Source: an uncultured Gammaproteobacteria bacterium | GTDB taxonomy: Bacteria > Pseudomonadota > Gammaproteobacteria > Steroidobacterales > GCA-2729495 | Direction: 5' to 3' | DNA length: 7,866 bases | Assembly: GCA_937958785.1 (NCBI GenBank) | Contig: CALGMY010000047.1 | Coordinates: 1-7,866, forward strand | In this document: in pieces, positions 1 through 5,169 of the stretch | How positions within the stretch are numbered: position 1 is the stretch's first letter | How the letters are laid out: each line of letters opens with the position of its first letter | Program-made: the position numbers and the translations under genes | Notes under the pieces: model-generated | Seen by the model: the letters and a program-made list of their open reading frames with translations, nothing else | Database searches by the model: none | What the model was told of the DNA's origin: nothing

Positions 1-91
1 CGGCGCAGCCCGCGAGGGCCGCTGCCGCCAGGGCCGCCAGTGCAGCCCTGGCCAGTGCAGCCCTAGATCTTCTTGAAGATGTCGGTGACAC
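1..91 (-). CDS. N-terminus of a lipoprotein, probable PA2778-family cysteine peptidase (partial)
   Basis: Reading leftward from a GTG at 91-89 there is an open frame of 30 codons that leaves the window at base 1. It encodes a classic lipoprotein signal peptide: a basic N-region (R7, R8, R10, R15), an Ala/Leu-rich core and a lipobox L26-A27-G28-C29, so the mature protein would be lipidated on C29 by Lgt and cut by signal peptidase II. An in-frame stop at 109-107 leaves the GTG as the only usual start codon. It overlaps the end of the PA2779-family gene by 29 bp and has no clear Shine-Dalgarno sequence, which suggests translational coupling. PA2779-family genes are known to sit beside a PA2778-family (papain/C39-like) cysteine peptidase gene. 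The family assignment therefore rests on context alone; only the signal peptide is seen. Confidence 0.6.
   Translation of the reverse strand, partial: MSPTSSRRSRAALARAALAALAAAALAGCA
36..65. repeat. 15-bp tandem duplication (two copies)
   Basis: Bases 36-50 and 51-65 are head-to-tail copies differing at one base (14/15 identical; the last base is g in the first copy and a in the second). In the lipoprotein frame the repeat is five codons long and encodes R-A-A-L-A twice within the signal peptide. In the PA2779-family frame the second copy supplies the TAG stop, and the equivalent triplet of the other copy reads CAG. Confidence 0.9.
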
Positions 92-440
92 CCGTGATTT
101 CGAGGATCAGCAGCACGACGAACACGATGCCGATCACGGCGAAGAAGCTGTCGCCGCCGGCCGGCAGGGTCCGTACCCCCGCAGCCACCTCGGCCAGCTC
201 GGCATCCGACAGCGCCGCGACCCGCGCCGCCGCCTGGGCGGGGTCGACGCCGAGGGCCACGAGCTCGGCCTGCACGTCGGCCCGGCTGAGCGCGGCGTTC
301 ACTTCCGCCAGGTGGCCGGCCCGGGCCTCGGCGGCCAGGAAGTCACCGGTGCCGATGACCGCGGCGGAAGCCGTGGACGAGAAGCCGAGCGCGAGGAAGC
401 ACGCGGTGGTGATGGAAACGATGAATTGCCGGAAAGCCAT
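63..440 (-). CDS. PA2779-family small membrane protein
   Basis: This 125-residue protein has a Sec signal peptide (K/R-containing start, hydrophobic core about residues 6-20, probable cleavage after A24-S25-A26). A soluble helical middle follows, with the family-typical LGVDPAQAAARVAALSD block at about 63-79 and LPAGG at 92-96. A C-terminal membrane helix lies at about 99-118, before a short basic end (KKI). These features match the PA2779 family, whose function is not established; the members I recall have the same signal peptide, LGVDP block and tail helix. The start is set at 440 rather than further upstream because the signal peptide begins there and an AGGGAGA ribosome site precedes it. 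It lies 61 bp downstream of the channel gene and has its own promoter-like sequence. The lipoprotein gene overlaps its 3' end, so the two are probably one operon acting at the cell envelope. Confidence 0.85.
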   Translation of the reverse strand: MAFRQFIVSITTACFLALGFSSTASAAVIGTGDFLAAEARAGHLAEVNAALSRADVQAELVALGVDPAQAAARVAALSDAELAEVAAGVRTLPAGGDSFFAVIGIVFVVLLILEITGVTDIFKKI

Positions 441-447
441 GCGATGT

Positions 448-454
448 TCTCCCT
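448..454 (-). promoter_or_regulatory. Ribosome binding site of the PA2779-family gene
   Basis: On the minus strand this reads AGGGAGA, 7 bases before the ATG at 440-438. It supports that start over the upstream in-frame codons. Confidence 0.7.
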
Positions 455-479
455 GGAACGTGTGGAAGGCCCTGGCGCC

Positions 480-508
480 AGTATAGCCCCGCCCCGATCG
501 ACTATCGA
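480..508 (-). promoter_or_regulatory. Candidate sigma-70 promoter for the PA2779-family gene
   Basis: On the minus strand the -10 is TATACT (485-480, five of six consensus bases) and a weaker -35, TCGATA (508-503, four of six), lies 17 bases upstream. Transcription would begin near 473, giving a leader of about 33 bases. The -35 overlaps the end of the channel gene. A perfect 10-bp palindrome, CTGGCGCCAG (472-481), covers the presumed start site and could be an operator. Inference from consensus only. Confidence 0.4.
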
Positions 509-1317
509 AACTGGTGTCCGGTACCTTTTTCGCCTCTTCCGCGCTGGTCGTGCAGCTCCTGGCGCAGCTGGCGGAGCTCGGCGAGGATCTCCGTGCGCTC
601 GTCGTGGGCGGCCTGGTTCTCCCGGTCCAGCTCGGCATCGTGGCTGGACTGCATGGCGCTGACGACCACCGCGATGAACAGGTTCAGCACCGTGAAGGTC
701 ACCACCAGGATGAAGGGCACGAAGAAGGCCCACGCCCAGGGCGCCGGCTCCATCAGCTCGCGGGCAATGTCGGCCCAGCCCTCCAGCGTCATGACCTGGA
801 ACAGGGTGAAGAAGCTGCGGGCGATGGTGCCGAACCACTCGGGCTGGAGCGCGCCGAAGAGCTTGGTGGCCATCACCGCCGCCACGTAGAAGACGAGCAC
901 GAGCAGCGCGAAGATCGAGCTGATGCCGGGGATGGCGGAGAGCAGCGCCTCCACCACGAGCCGCATGCGGGGTACGGCGGAGATCAGCCGCAGGGTCCGG
1001 AGCACGCGCAGCGTGCGGAGCACGGCGAAGCCCTCGGCGGCCGGCAGGAAGGCGATGGCCACCACGCTGAAGTCGAACACGCTCCAGGGGTCCCGGAAGA
1101 AGCGCGGGCCATGGGCCACCAGCCGGAGGGCGACCTCCACCGTGAAGATGGCGAGCGCCACCCGGTCCAGCAGCAGGATGGTGCCGCCGGCGGCAGCCAT
1201 GGCGGCTGGCCAGGTCTCGAGGCCCAGCGTGATCGCGTTGGCGACGATCACCACCAGGATGAAGCGCTGGAACAGCGGGTTCTCGACCAATCGGAGCAGG
1301 TGCGCGCGGAGTTCCAT
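502..1317 (-). CDS. One-domain voltage-gated cation channel (NaChBac/BacNav family)
   Basis: A 271-residue six-helix ion_trans protein that would act as a homotetramer in the inner membrane. S1 is about 17-34 (with N27), S2 about 48-66 (with E61), S3 about 78-91 (with D82). S4 carries arginines every third residue (R101, R104, R107, R110), the voltage-sensor signature. S5 spans about 130-152, the pore helix and filter 165-183, and S6 about 195-221 (with N212). The tail at 225-260 is charged and coiled-coil-like, as in tetramerising bacterial Nav channels. The selectivity filter is T177-L178-E179-G180-W181-A182-D183, not the usual TLESW: Ser is replaced by Gly and an acidic D183 is added. Glycine here is known from a native bacterial calcium channel (CavMr), so calcium permeability is plausible but untested. 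The ATG lies 3 bp after the LysR stop with no strong ribosome site, suggesting coupling to the LysR gene. The length is normal for the family. Confidence 0.93.
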   Translation of the reverse strand: MELRAHLLRLVENPLFQRFILVVIVANAITLGLETWPAAMAAAGGTILLLDRVALAIFTVEVALRLVAHGPRFFRDPWSVFDFSVVAIAFLPAAEGFAVLRTLRVLRTLRLISAVPRMRLVVEALLSAIPGISSIFALLVLVFYVAAVMATKLFGALQPEWFGTIARSFFTLFQVMTLEGWADIARELMEPAPWAWAFFVPFILVVTFTVLNLFIAVVVSAMQSSHDAELDRENQAAHDERTEILAELRQLRQELHDQRGRGEKGTGHQFR

Positions 1318-1320
1318 CGG

Positions 1321-2298
1321 TCAGCGCCCCGGCCGCCGCAGGCGGCCATCGCCGGCAGCCGTCACGGAAGACCGTGGTGGGCGGTGCCGCCCCGACGACC
1401 GGGCGACTGCGCGGATCTCTTCGAGAAGCAGGGCCGCCGGCGGGGTCAGCGGCCTGCGGGACGGGAAGATCAGGCTCGCATTCCGCTGCACCGTGGGCCG
1501 GTCGATGGGCAGTACCTTCAGCAACGGCGGGCGCCGGGCCAGCTCGGGCGCGATGAGGGCGGGCGAGACCATGAGCAGCAGGTCGCTCGCGAGCAGCAGC
1601 TGCATGCCGATGCGGTAGGCGTCGCTACCGACGATCATGCGGGGCGGTTCCAGGTTCTCGGCGACGAAGGCGTCCACGATCACTTCCAGGTCGGCAGGCC
1701 GGGAGTAGGGTACCAGCCACGCGTGGCCCTCGAGGTCCTTGAGCGCGAGGCTTCGCCGCCCTGCGAGGGGGTGCTCCGGCCGCACGGCGATGACGTCGTT
1801 GGTGGAGTAGATGACCTCCCGGGTGAAGCCCTCCGCGAGCTCGTAGGCGCTGACCCCGGCGGCGATGAAGTCGAACTCGCCGTCGTACAGCCGGTGGCGG
1901 AGTTTCTCGGAGTAGCCCTCGATCAGGTTCACCCGGATGCCGGGGCGGGCCCGGCGGAAGCGCAGGACGGCCTCGGCGATGAGGTCCCCGGCGAAGGACT
2001 CGCCGAGGCCCACCGTGACCGTGCCCGTCCGCCCGTCGCTCAGGGACTTGAGTTCCTCCCGGGCACGGGTCGCGCCGGCCAGCTGGGCCCGGGCATGGCG
2101 GATGAGGGCCGTCCCGTGGGCGGTGGGCTGGGTGATCCCGCCGGGACTCCGGTCGAATAGCCGGACGCCCAGGTCCTCCTCCAGGTTCGCCAGGCTGGCG
2201 CTCAGGGCCTGCTGGGTCAGCTGCAGGTGGCGGGCGGCCGCGGCGAGGCTGCCGTGGTCGACCACGGCCAGGAAGCGCTCGAGTTGCCGGTGTTCCAC
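1321..2298 (-). CDS. LysR-family transcriptional regulator
   Basis: A 325-residue cytoplasmic DNA-binding regulator. The winged helix-turn-helix is at residues 1-60 (hydrophobic block FLAVVDHGSLAAAARHL, then LTQQALSASLANLEEDLGVRLFDR), followed by the linker helix (about 61-88). The effector-binding domain begins at TGTVTVGLG (91-99) and runs to about 300. The start is GTG; it gives the standard LysR beginning (xxLxxF), and the gap to the preceding SDR stop is only 24 bp. After the expected domain end there is a tail of about 25 residues rich in Arg, Pro and Ser (301-325), which could be a neutral extension. It is the third gene of the HapK-SDR-LysR-channel run. LysR proteins usually respond to a pathway intermediate, so control of this locus is likely, but its ligand and operator are not shown. 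Confidence 0.93.
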   Translation of the reverse strand: MEHRQLERFLAVVDHGSLAAAARHLQLTQQALSASLANLEEDLGVRLFDRSPGGITQPTAHGTALIRHARAQLAGATRAREELKSLSDGRTGTVTVGLGESFAGDLIAEAVLRFRRARPGIRVNLIEGYSEKLRHRLYDGEFDFIAAGVSAYELAEGFTREVIYSTNDVIAVRPEHPLAGRRSLALKDLEGHAWLVPYSRPADLEVIVDAFVAENLEPPRMIVGSDAYRIGMQLLLASDLLLMVSPALIAPELARRPPLLKVLPIDRPTVQRNASLIFPSRRPLTPPAALLLEEIRAVARSSGRHRPPRSSVTAAGDGRLRRPGR

Positions 2299-2322
2299 TG
2301 CTGGTGCGTCCGCGGGTGGCCT

Positions 2323-3153
2323 TCAGTGCATCTCTTCGCCGCCGGTGACGTTCAGGGCGTCGCCGGTAATGTACTGCGCGTCGTCGGAGGCGAGGAAGGC
2401 CACGGCGGCGGCCGTATCCTCGGGCAGGCCCGCCCTGCCGAGCGGGATGCGCTTGCGGCGGGCGGCGTGGAACTCCTCCAGCGTGAGGCCCTGCACCCTG
2501 GCGTAGTACTCGTTCTGCTTCGCGCCGAGCCCCGTCGTGACGTGGTTTGGGCACACGGCGTTCACCGTGATCCCGTCGCCGCCGAGCTCGATGGCCGCGG
2601 AGCGGGTGAAGCCGACCAGGCCGTGCTTGGAGGCCACGTAGCCCGCGAGGTGGGGGTAGCCCGACTTCGCCGCCTGGCTGGCGATGTTGATGATGCGGCC
2701 GCCGCGGCCGCCAGCGCGCATCGCGAGCGCGGCGTGCTTCGAGCAGAGGAAGGAGCCGGTGAGGTTCACGTCCAGGACGAGCTGCCACTCCTCGAGGGTC
2801 GACTCGGTGAAGGGTTTCATCATGTAGCCGACCCCCGCGTTGTTGACGAGGATGTCGAGCCGGCCGAACGCCGCCACCGTGCGTTCGATGAGCTGCCGCA
2901 CGCTGGCCTCGTCCCGCACGTCGCAGGGCACCACCAGCACCCGGGCCCCGAGCCCGCGCAGCTCGGCGGCCACCGCCTCCATCTCGTCGGTGGCGCCGAT
3001 GTCGCTGGCCGTGAGGAAGCGGTCGGGCCGGCCGATGTCGGAGACGACGACCGCGCAGCCGTCCAGGGCGAGCCGCCGGAGGATGGCGGCGCCGAGGCCG
3101 CCGCGCCGGCCGGAGCCGGTACAGATGGCCACCTTGTCTTTCAGTCCCTGCAT
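2323..3153 (-). CDS. SDR-family NAD(P)-dependent oxidoreductase
   Basis: A 276-residue classical short-chain dehydrogenase/reductase that would interconvert an alcohol and a ketone, or reduce a related carbonyl or double bond, using NAD(P)(H). The nucleotide-binding glycine motif is T12-G13-S14-G15-R16-R17-G18-G19-L20-G21, two residues longer than the usual TGxxxGxG. D39 after the second strand favours NAD over NADP. D78-V79 and N104-N105-A106-G107 are present, and the catalytic set is complete: N130, S159, Y172 and K176. After the catalytic region come CPNHVTT (201-207) and the C-terminal block YITGDALNVTGG (261-272). The start follows an AGGAGG ribosome site that overlaps the stop of the HapK-like gene. 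Between the HapK-like and LysR genes, it looks like a catabolic or tailoring enzyme; the substrate is not predictable. Confidence 0.94.
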   Translation of the reverse strand: MQGLKDKVAICTGSGRRGGLGAAILRRLALDGCAVVVSDIGRPDRFLTASDIGATDEMEAVAAELRGLGARVLVVPCDVRDEASVRQLIERTVAAFGRLDILVNNAGVGYMMKPFTESTLEEWQLVLDVNLTGSFLCSKHAALAMRAGGRGGRIINIASQAAKSGYPHLAGYVASKHGLVGFTRSAAIELGGDGITVNAVCPNHVTTGLGAKQNEYYARVQGLTLEEFHAARRKRIPLGRAGLPEDTAAAVAFLASDDAQYITGDALNVTGGEEMH

Positions 3154-3157
3154 GGCG

Positions 3158-3163
3158 CCTCCT
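3158..3163 (-). promoter_or_regulatory. Ribosome binding site of the SDR, overlapping the upstream stop
   Basis: On the minus strand AGGAGG ends 4 bases before the ATG (3153-3151) and overlaps the TGA stop of the HapK-like gene (3165-3163). This indicates coupled translation of the two genes. Confidence 0.8.
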
Positions 3164-3474
3164 CAGCTGATCCGCTCGGTGAGCATGAACACGGGGTTCT
3201 CCGCAAAGCTGCGGAACTCGCTGGCGACGCGCCGCATCGTCTCCGTGGCCACTTCGCCGAGGAAGCCGGGAGTGTCCCGCACCGCGATGACTTCCACGTA
3301 GTCGAAGGGCGCCCGCTCGCCGGAGCCGAACAGGCCCGTCGCGCGGTAGAGGTCGAAGCTGCCGACCGAGGGCAGCTGGCGCACGACGGGCAGGTCAGTC
3401 GTCCGGGCCCACGCCTCGTAGGCGGACGCGTCGGTGCCGGGCTTCAGGCGGAAGAGGACGATGAGGGTCTGCAT
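3163..3474 (-). CDS. HapK-like (REDY-like) small alpha/beta-barrel protein
   Basis: A 103-residue protein that begins LIVLFRLKPGTDASAYEAWA, typical of small ferredoxin-fold dimeric alpha/beta-barrel proteins (EthD/HapK/NIPSNAP-like). Conserved-looking elements are the first strand (3-10), YEAWARTTDLP (19-29), the strand FDYVEVIAV (57-65) and the end block ATETMRRVASEFRSFAENPVFMLTE. It resembles the REDY-like HapK family, named from the prodigiosin cluster of Hahella, whose biochemical role is poorly known. Members of this fold often act as small cofactor-free enzymes or accessory proteins on hydrophobic or aromatic substrates. The start at 3474 is chosen because the fold begins there and GGAGG lies upstream; longer upstream reading is antisense to the methyltransferase gene. 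It is first in the minus-strand operon, next to the divergent promoter region. Confidence 0.75.
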   Translation of the reverse strand: MQTLIVLFRLKPGTDASAYEAWARTTDLPVVRQLPSVGSFDLYRATGLFGSGERAPFDYVEVIAVRDTPGFLGEVATETMRRVASEFRSFAENPVFMLTERIS

Positions 3475-3486
3475 GGGGTCAGGCCG

Positions 3487-3491
3487 CCTCC
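3487..3491 (-). promoter_or_regulatory. Ribosome binding site of the HapK-like gene
   Basis: GGAGG on the minus strand, 12 bases before the ATG (3474-3472), slightly farther than ideal. It supports this start. Confidence 0.5.
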
Positions 3492-3513
3492 GGGTCGGCC
3501 GGAAGGAAACAAA

Positions 3514-3543
3514 AATATATTGTGTTTGACATGGCAAAGACAA
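3514..3543 (-). promoter_or_regulatory. Candidate promoter for the HapK-SDR-LysR-channel operon
   Basis: On the minus strand the -35 TTGTCT (3543-3538, four of six consensus bases) and the -10 TATATT (3519-3514) are 18 bases apart (17 if ATATAT is used). The sequence lies in the only strongly AT-rich stretch of the window and inside the 32-bp palindrome. The leader would be about 35 bases. Consensus match only. Confidence 0.5.
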
Positions 3544-3547
3544 AATA
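3516..3547. promoter_or_regulatory. 32-bp imperfect palindrome, candidate shared operator
   Basis: The left arm TATATTGTGTTTGACA (3516-3531) is matched by the right arm TGGCAAAGACAAAATA (3532-3547): 13 of 16 positions pair. There is no loop, so this is a protein-binding dyad rather than a hairpin terminator. The core is TTTGACATGGCAAA. It covers the plus-strand -35 and the spacer of the minus-strand promoter, so one bound protein could control both operons. The neighbouring LysR regulator is the obvious candidate, but LysR sites usually have T-N11-A symmetry and this dyad has an even centre, so a TetR- or other-type regulator encoded elsewhere is possible. Confidence 0.6.
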
Positions 3548-3554
3548 CCAGAGT
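3526..3554 (+). promoter_or_regulatory. Candidate promoter for the methyltransferase operon
   Basis: A perfect -35 TTGACA (3526-3531) is followed at 17 bases by a weak -10, CAGAGT (3549-3554, three of six). The weak -10 fits a promoter that needs an activator, and the -35 is inside the palindrome. The leader would be about 45 bases. Confidence 0.4.
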
Positions 3555-3594
3555 CCACCCGTCGACCGCAACCCGGGCCGGACCCGGCCAGACT

Positions 3595-3598
3595 GGAG
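3595..3598 (+). promoter_or_regulatory. Ribosome binding site of the methyltransferase gene
   Basis: GGAG, 8 bases before the ATG at 3607. It fixes that start within a reading frame that stays open far upstream, where it is only antisense to the minus-strand genes. Confidence 0.6.
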
Positions 3599-3606
3599 CC
3601 CCCAAC

Positions 3607-4779
3607 ATGCTCAAGGACCTCTCCCACGACCTCCGCATCACGCCGACCCGGGACGAGCGGACCCGCCAGGAATTCGTCGCCTCGCTGCGCCGGCACGTGC
3701 TGTCGGACATGGCGTCGTCGATGCGCTCGACCTTCGAGCGGGAGGTGCAGCCCGGGTTCGAGCGCGCCCACGGGCGGCCGCCGCGGGATGGCGAGGAGGT
3801 CCACGATGCCATGCAGGACGAGCGGTACTTCCGCTTCTACAGCGCGATCCGCTACAACGCGCAGGAGATGGTGTTCCGGTCGGTGATACCGGTGGTCGAT
3901 CGCAACCTGGACGAGCTGGCCACGCGAGTGCGCGAGCGGCCGGGTGATGCGGTGCTGGACCCCGGCCTCAGGGTGCCGAACAACGTCGCCAACATCGACG
4001 TCCACCTGTCACCCGGCAGCTACCACTCCGAGTACCTGCCTGACGACGTCGCGCCCGGGGCGATCTACGACAACAGCATCCACGTGTTCGCCTTCAACCA
4101 GATGGGCCGGGATATCGACGACATCGGCCACACCTTCGCGAACTTCGTCCGCCTCGCCTGGCCCGGCTTCCGGCCGCGCGCGATCCTGGATGCCGGCTGC
4201 ACGGTGGGCCACAACACCCTGCCCTGGGCGAAGACCTTCCCGGATGCCGAGGTCACCGGCATCGACGTGAGCGCGGGCCTGGTCCGGTACGCCGCCGCCC
4301 GGGCCCGCAGCTTCGGGCTGCCGGTGCGCTTCATGCAGATGGATGCCACCCGGCTGGCATTCCCCGACGAGAGCTTCGACGTGGTGTTCTCGTCCATGTT
4401 CCTGCACGAGCTGCCGCTGAAGGACATCCGCGCGTTCTTCCGGGAGGCGTACCGGGTGCTGAAGCCCGGGGGGCTGCTGCTGAACATGGAGTTGCCGCCC
4501 AACAACCGGATGCAGCCCTACGACCGCTTCTACCTGGACTGGGACAGCTATTACAACAAGGAGCCCTGGTACAAGCCATTCCGCGACCAGGACTACCCGC
4601 AGCTGTGCGCGGCTGCCGGCTTTGCGCCGGAGCGATTCGTGGAGGCCGTGCTCCCCCGCTATACCTATACTCCGGAGGAGCAGTTCAGGGCCTGCATCGA
4701 CCGGGGGGCGCGCTTCGGCAGCCGAACCGGCCGCCTCGGCGAGGAGATCGAGTGGTATGGATTCGGCGCCTGGAAGTAA
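3607..4779 (+). CDS. Class I SAM-dependent methyltransferase with a large N-terminal region
   Basis: A 390-residue cytoplasmic protein. The C-terminal half is a class I (UbiE/methyltransf_11-like) Rossmann methyltransferase. Motif I is L194-D195-A196-G197-C198-T199-V200-G201, and the next acidic residue for the SAM ribose is D220 (VTGID). D246 (MQMDAT) follows, then motif IV FSSMFLHELP at 261-270 and VLKPGGLLLNME at 284-295. In motif I the usual second glycine (GCGxG) is T199. Residues 1-190 are not a domain I recognise: the first 110 are helical and charged, then 115-190 is a conserved-looking, proline- and aromatic-rich stretch. The C-terminal 85 residues are rich in Tyr and Trp and may shape the substrate pocket. 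It is first in the plus-strand operon, with the next gene 12 bp downstream. Small-molecule methyl transfer is likely; the substrate is unknown. Confidence 0.88.
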   Translation: MLKDLSHDLRITPTRDERTRQEFVASLRRHVLSDMASSMRSTFEREVQPGFERAHGRPPRDGEEVHDAMQDERYFRFYSAIRYNAQEMVFRSVIPVVDRNLDELATRVRERPGDAVLDPGLRVPNNVANIDVHLSPGSYHSEYLPDDVAPGAIYDNSIHVFAFNQMGRDIDDIGHTFANFVRLAWPGFRPRAILDAGCTVGHNTLPWAKTFPDAEVTGIDVSAGLVRYAAARARSFGLPVRFMQMDATRLAFPDESFDVVFSSMFLHELPLKDIRAFFREAYRVLKPGGLLLNMELPPNNRMQPYDRFYLDWDSYYNKEPWYKPFRDQDYPQLCAAAGFAPERFVEAVLPRYTYTPEEQFRACIDRGARFGSRTGRLGEEIEWYGFGAWK

Positions 4780-4783
4780 GGAG
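4778..4783 (+). promoter_or_regulatory. Ribosome binding site overlapping the methyltransferase stop
   Basis: AAGGAG, 8 bases before the ATG at 4792. Its first two bases belong to the TAA stop of the methyltransferase gene, so translation of the small protein is probably coupled. Confidence 0.8.
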
Positions 4784-4791
4784 AGAACCCG

Positions 4792-5166
4792 ATGTCAGCC
4801 CAGCACAGCAACCGCAAGCCGCGCATACCGTTGCACCACCGGGGCAAGCGCCCCCGCTTCTTCGAGGCGAGCGGCACCGACGAACTCATGAGCATGGTCC
4901 TCGAGCTCACCGCAGAGCTGTGGGTCGTGAAGAAGCGCCTCTACCTGCTCGAGCGCGTGGCCGGCCAGGCCGGCGTGCCCCTGACCCCCCAGATCGAGGG
5001 CTACGAGCTCGATGACGCGGAGGTTGCCGAGCTGGACGAGCGGCGGAGTCTGCTGATCGCCACCGTCCTCCGCTCCCTCGAGGTGGACCCGGTGGAGCGG
5101 GGCCGCATGCGCGAGGAGATGGAGTCCCTGGGTTCGCCAGCCGGGCCTGCCGGACGCGTCGCCTGA
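4792..5166 (+). CDS. Uncharacterised 124-residue coiled-coil protein
   Basis: I do not recognise a family. The N-terminus is basic (R8, K9, R11, R17, K19, R20, R22). Residues 32-57 form an amphipathic helix with clean heptad spacing (L32, V36, L39, L43, V46, L50, L53, A57), a coiled coil that should dimerise. An acidic segment follows (EGYELDDAEVAELDE, 69-83), then a second helix (84-113) and a Gly/Pro tail. No signal peptide, membrane helix or Cys is present. A strong AAGGAG ribosome site overlaps the TAA of the methyltransferase gene, and only 3 bp separate its stop from the oxidoreductase start, so it is made together with both. It could be a small subunit, assembly factor or scaffold for the oxidoreductase; this is inferred from position. 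Coding use is like that of its neighbours, and the frame has good start, ribosome site and length. Confidence 0.8.
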   Translation: MSAQHSNRKPRIPLHHRGKRPRFFEASGTDELMSMVLELTAELWVVKKRLYLLERVAGQAGVPLTPQIEGYELDDAEVAELDERRSLLIATVLRSLEVDPVERGRMREEMESLGSPAGPAGRVA

Positions 5167-5169
5167 GCC

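Noticed and set aside
472..481. CTGGCGCCAG palindrome as a transcription terminator after the channel gene
   Set aside because: There is no loop and no T-tract on either strand. An operator is more likely, if it has any function.
441..638. Upstream N-terminal extension of the PA2779-family protein
   Set aside because: The extension would overlap the channel gene antiparallel in frame sense, lacks a ribosome site, and would bury a clear signal peptide that starts at 440.
514..2160. 548-codon plus-strand open frame
   Set aside because: It is antisense to the channel and LysR genes, both of which have clear family motifs; the product is low complexity.
3516..3547. The palindrome as an intrinsic terminator hairpin
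   Set aside because: The arms are AT-rich with mismatches and no loop, and it lies between divergent genes where a terminator is not needed.
2227..3606. Long plus-strand open frame continuous with the methyltransferase
   Set aside because: It is antisense to the SDR and HapK-like genes, gives low-complexity His/Gly/Ala/Arg-rich protein, and crosses the promoter region. The real start is the ATG at 3607 with its GGAG site.
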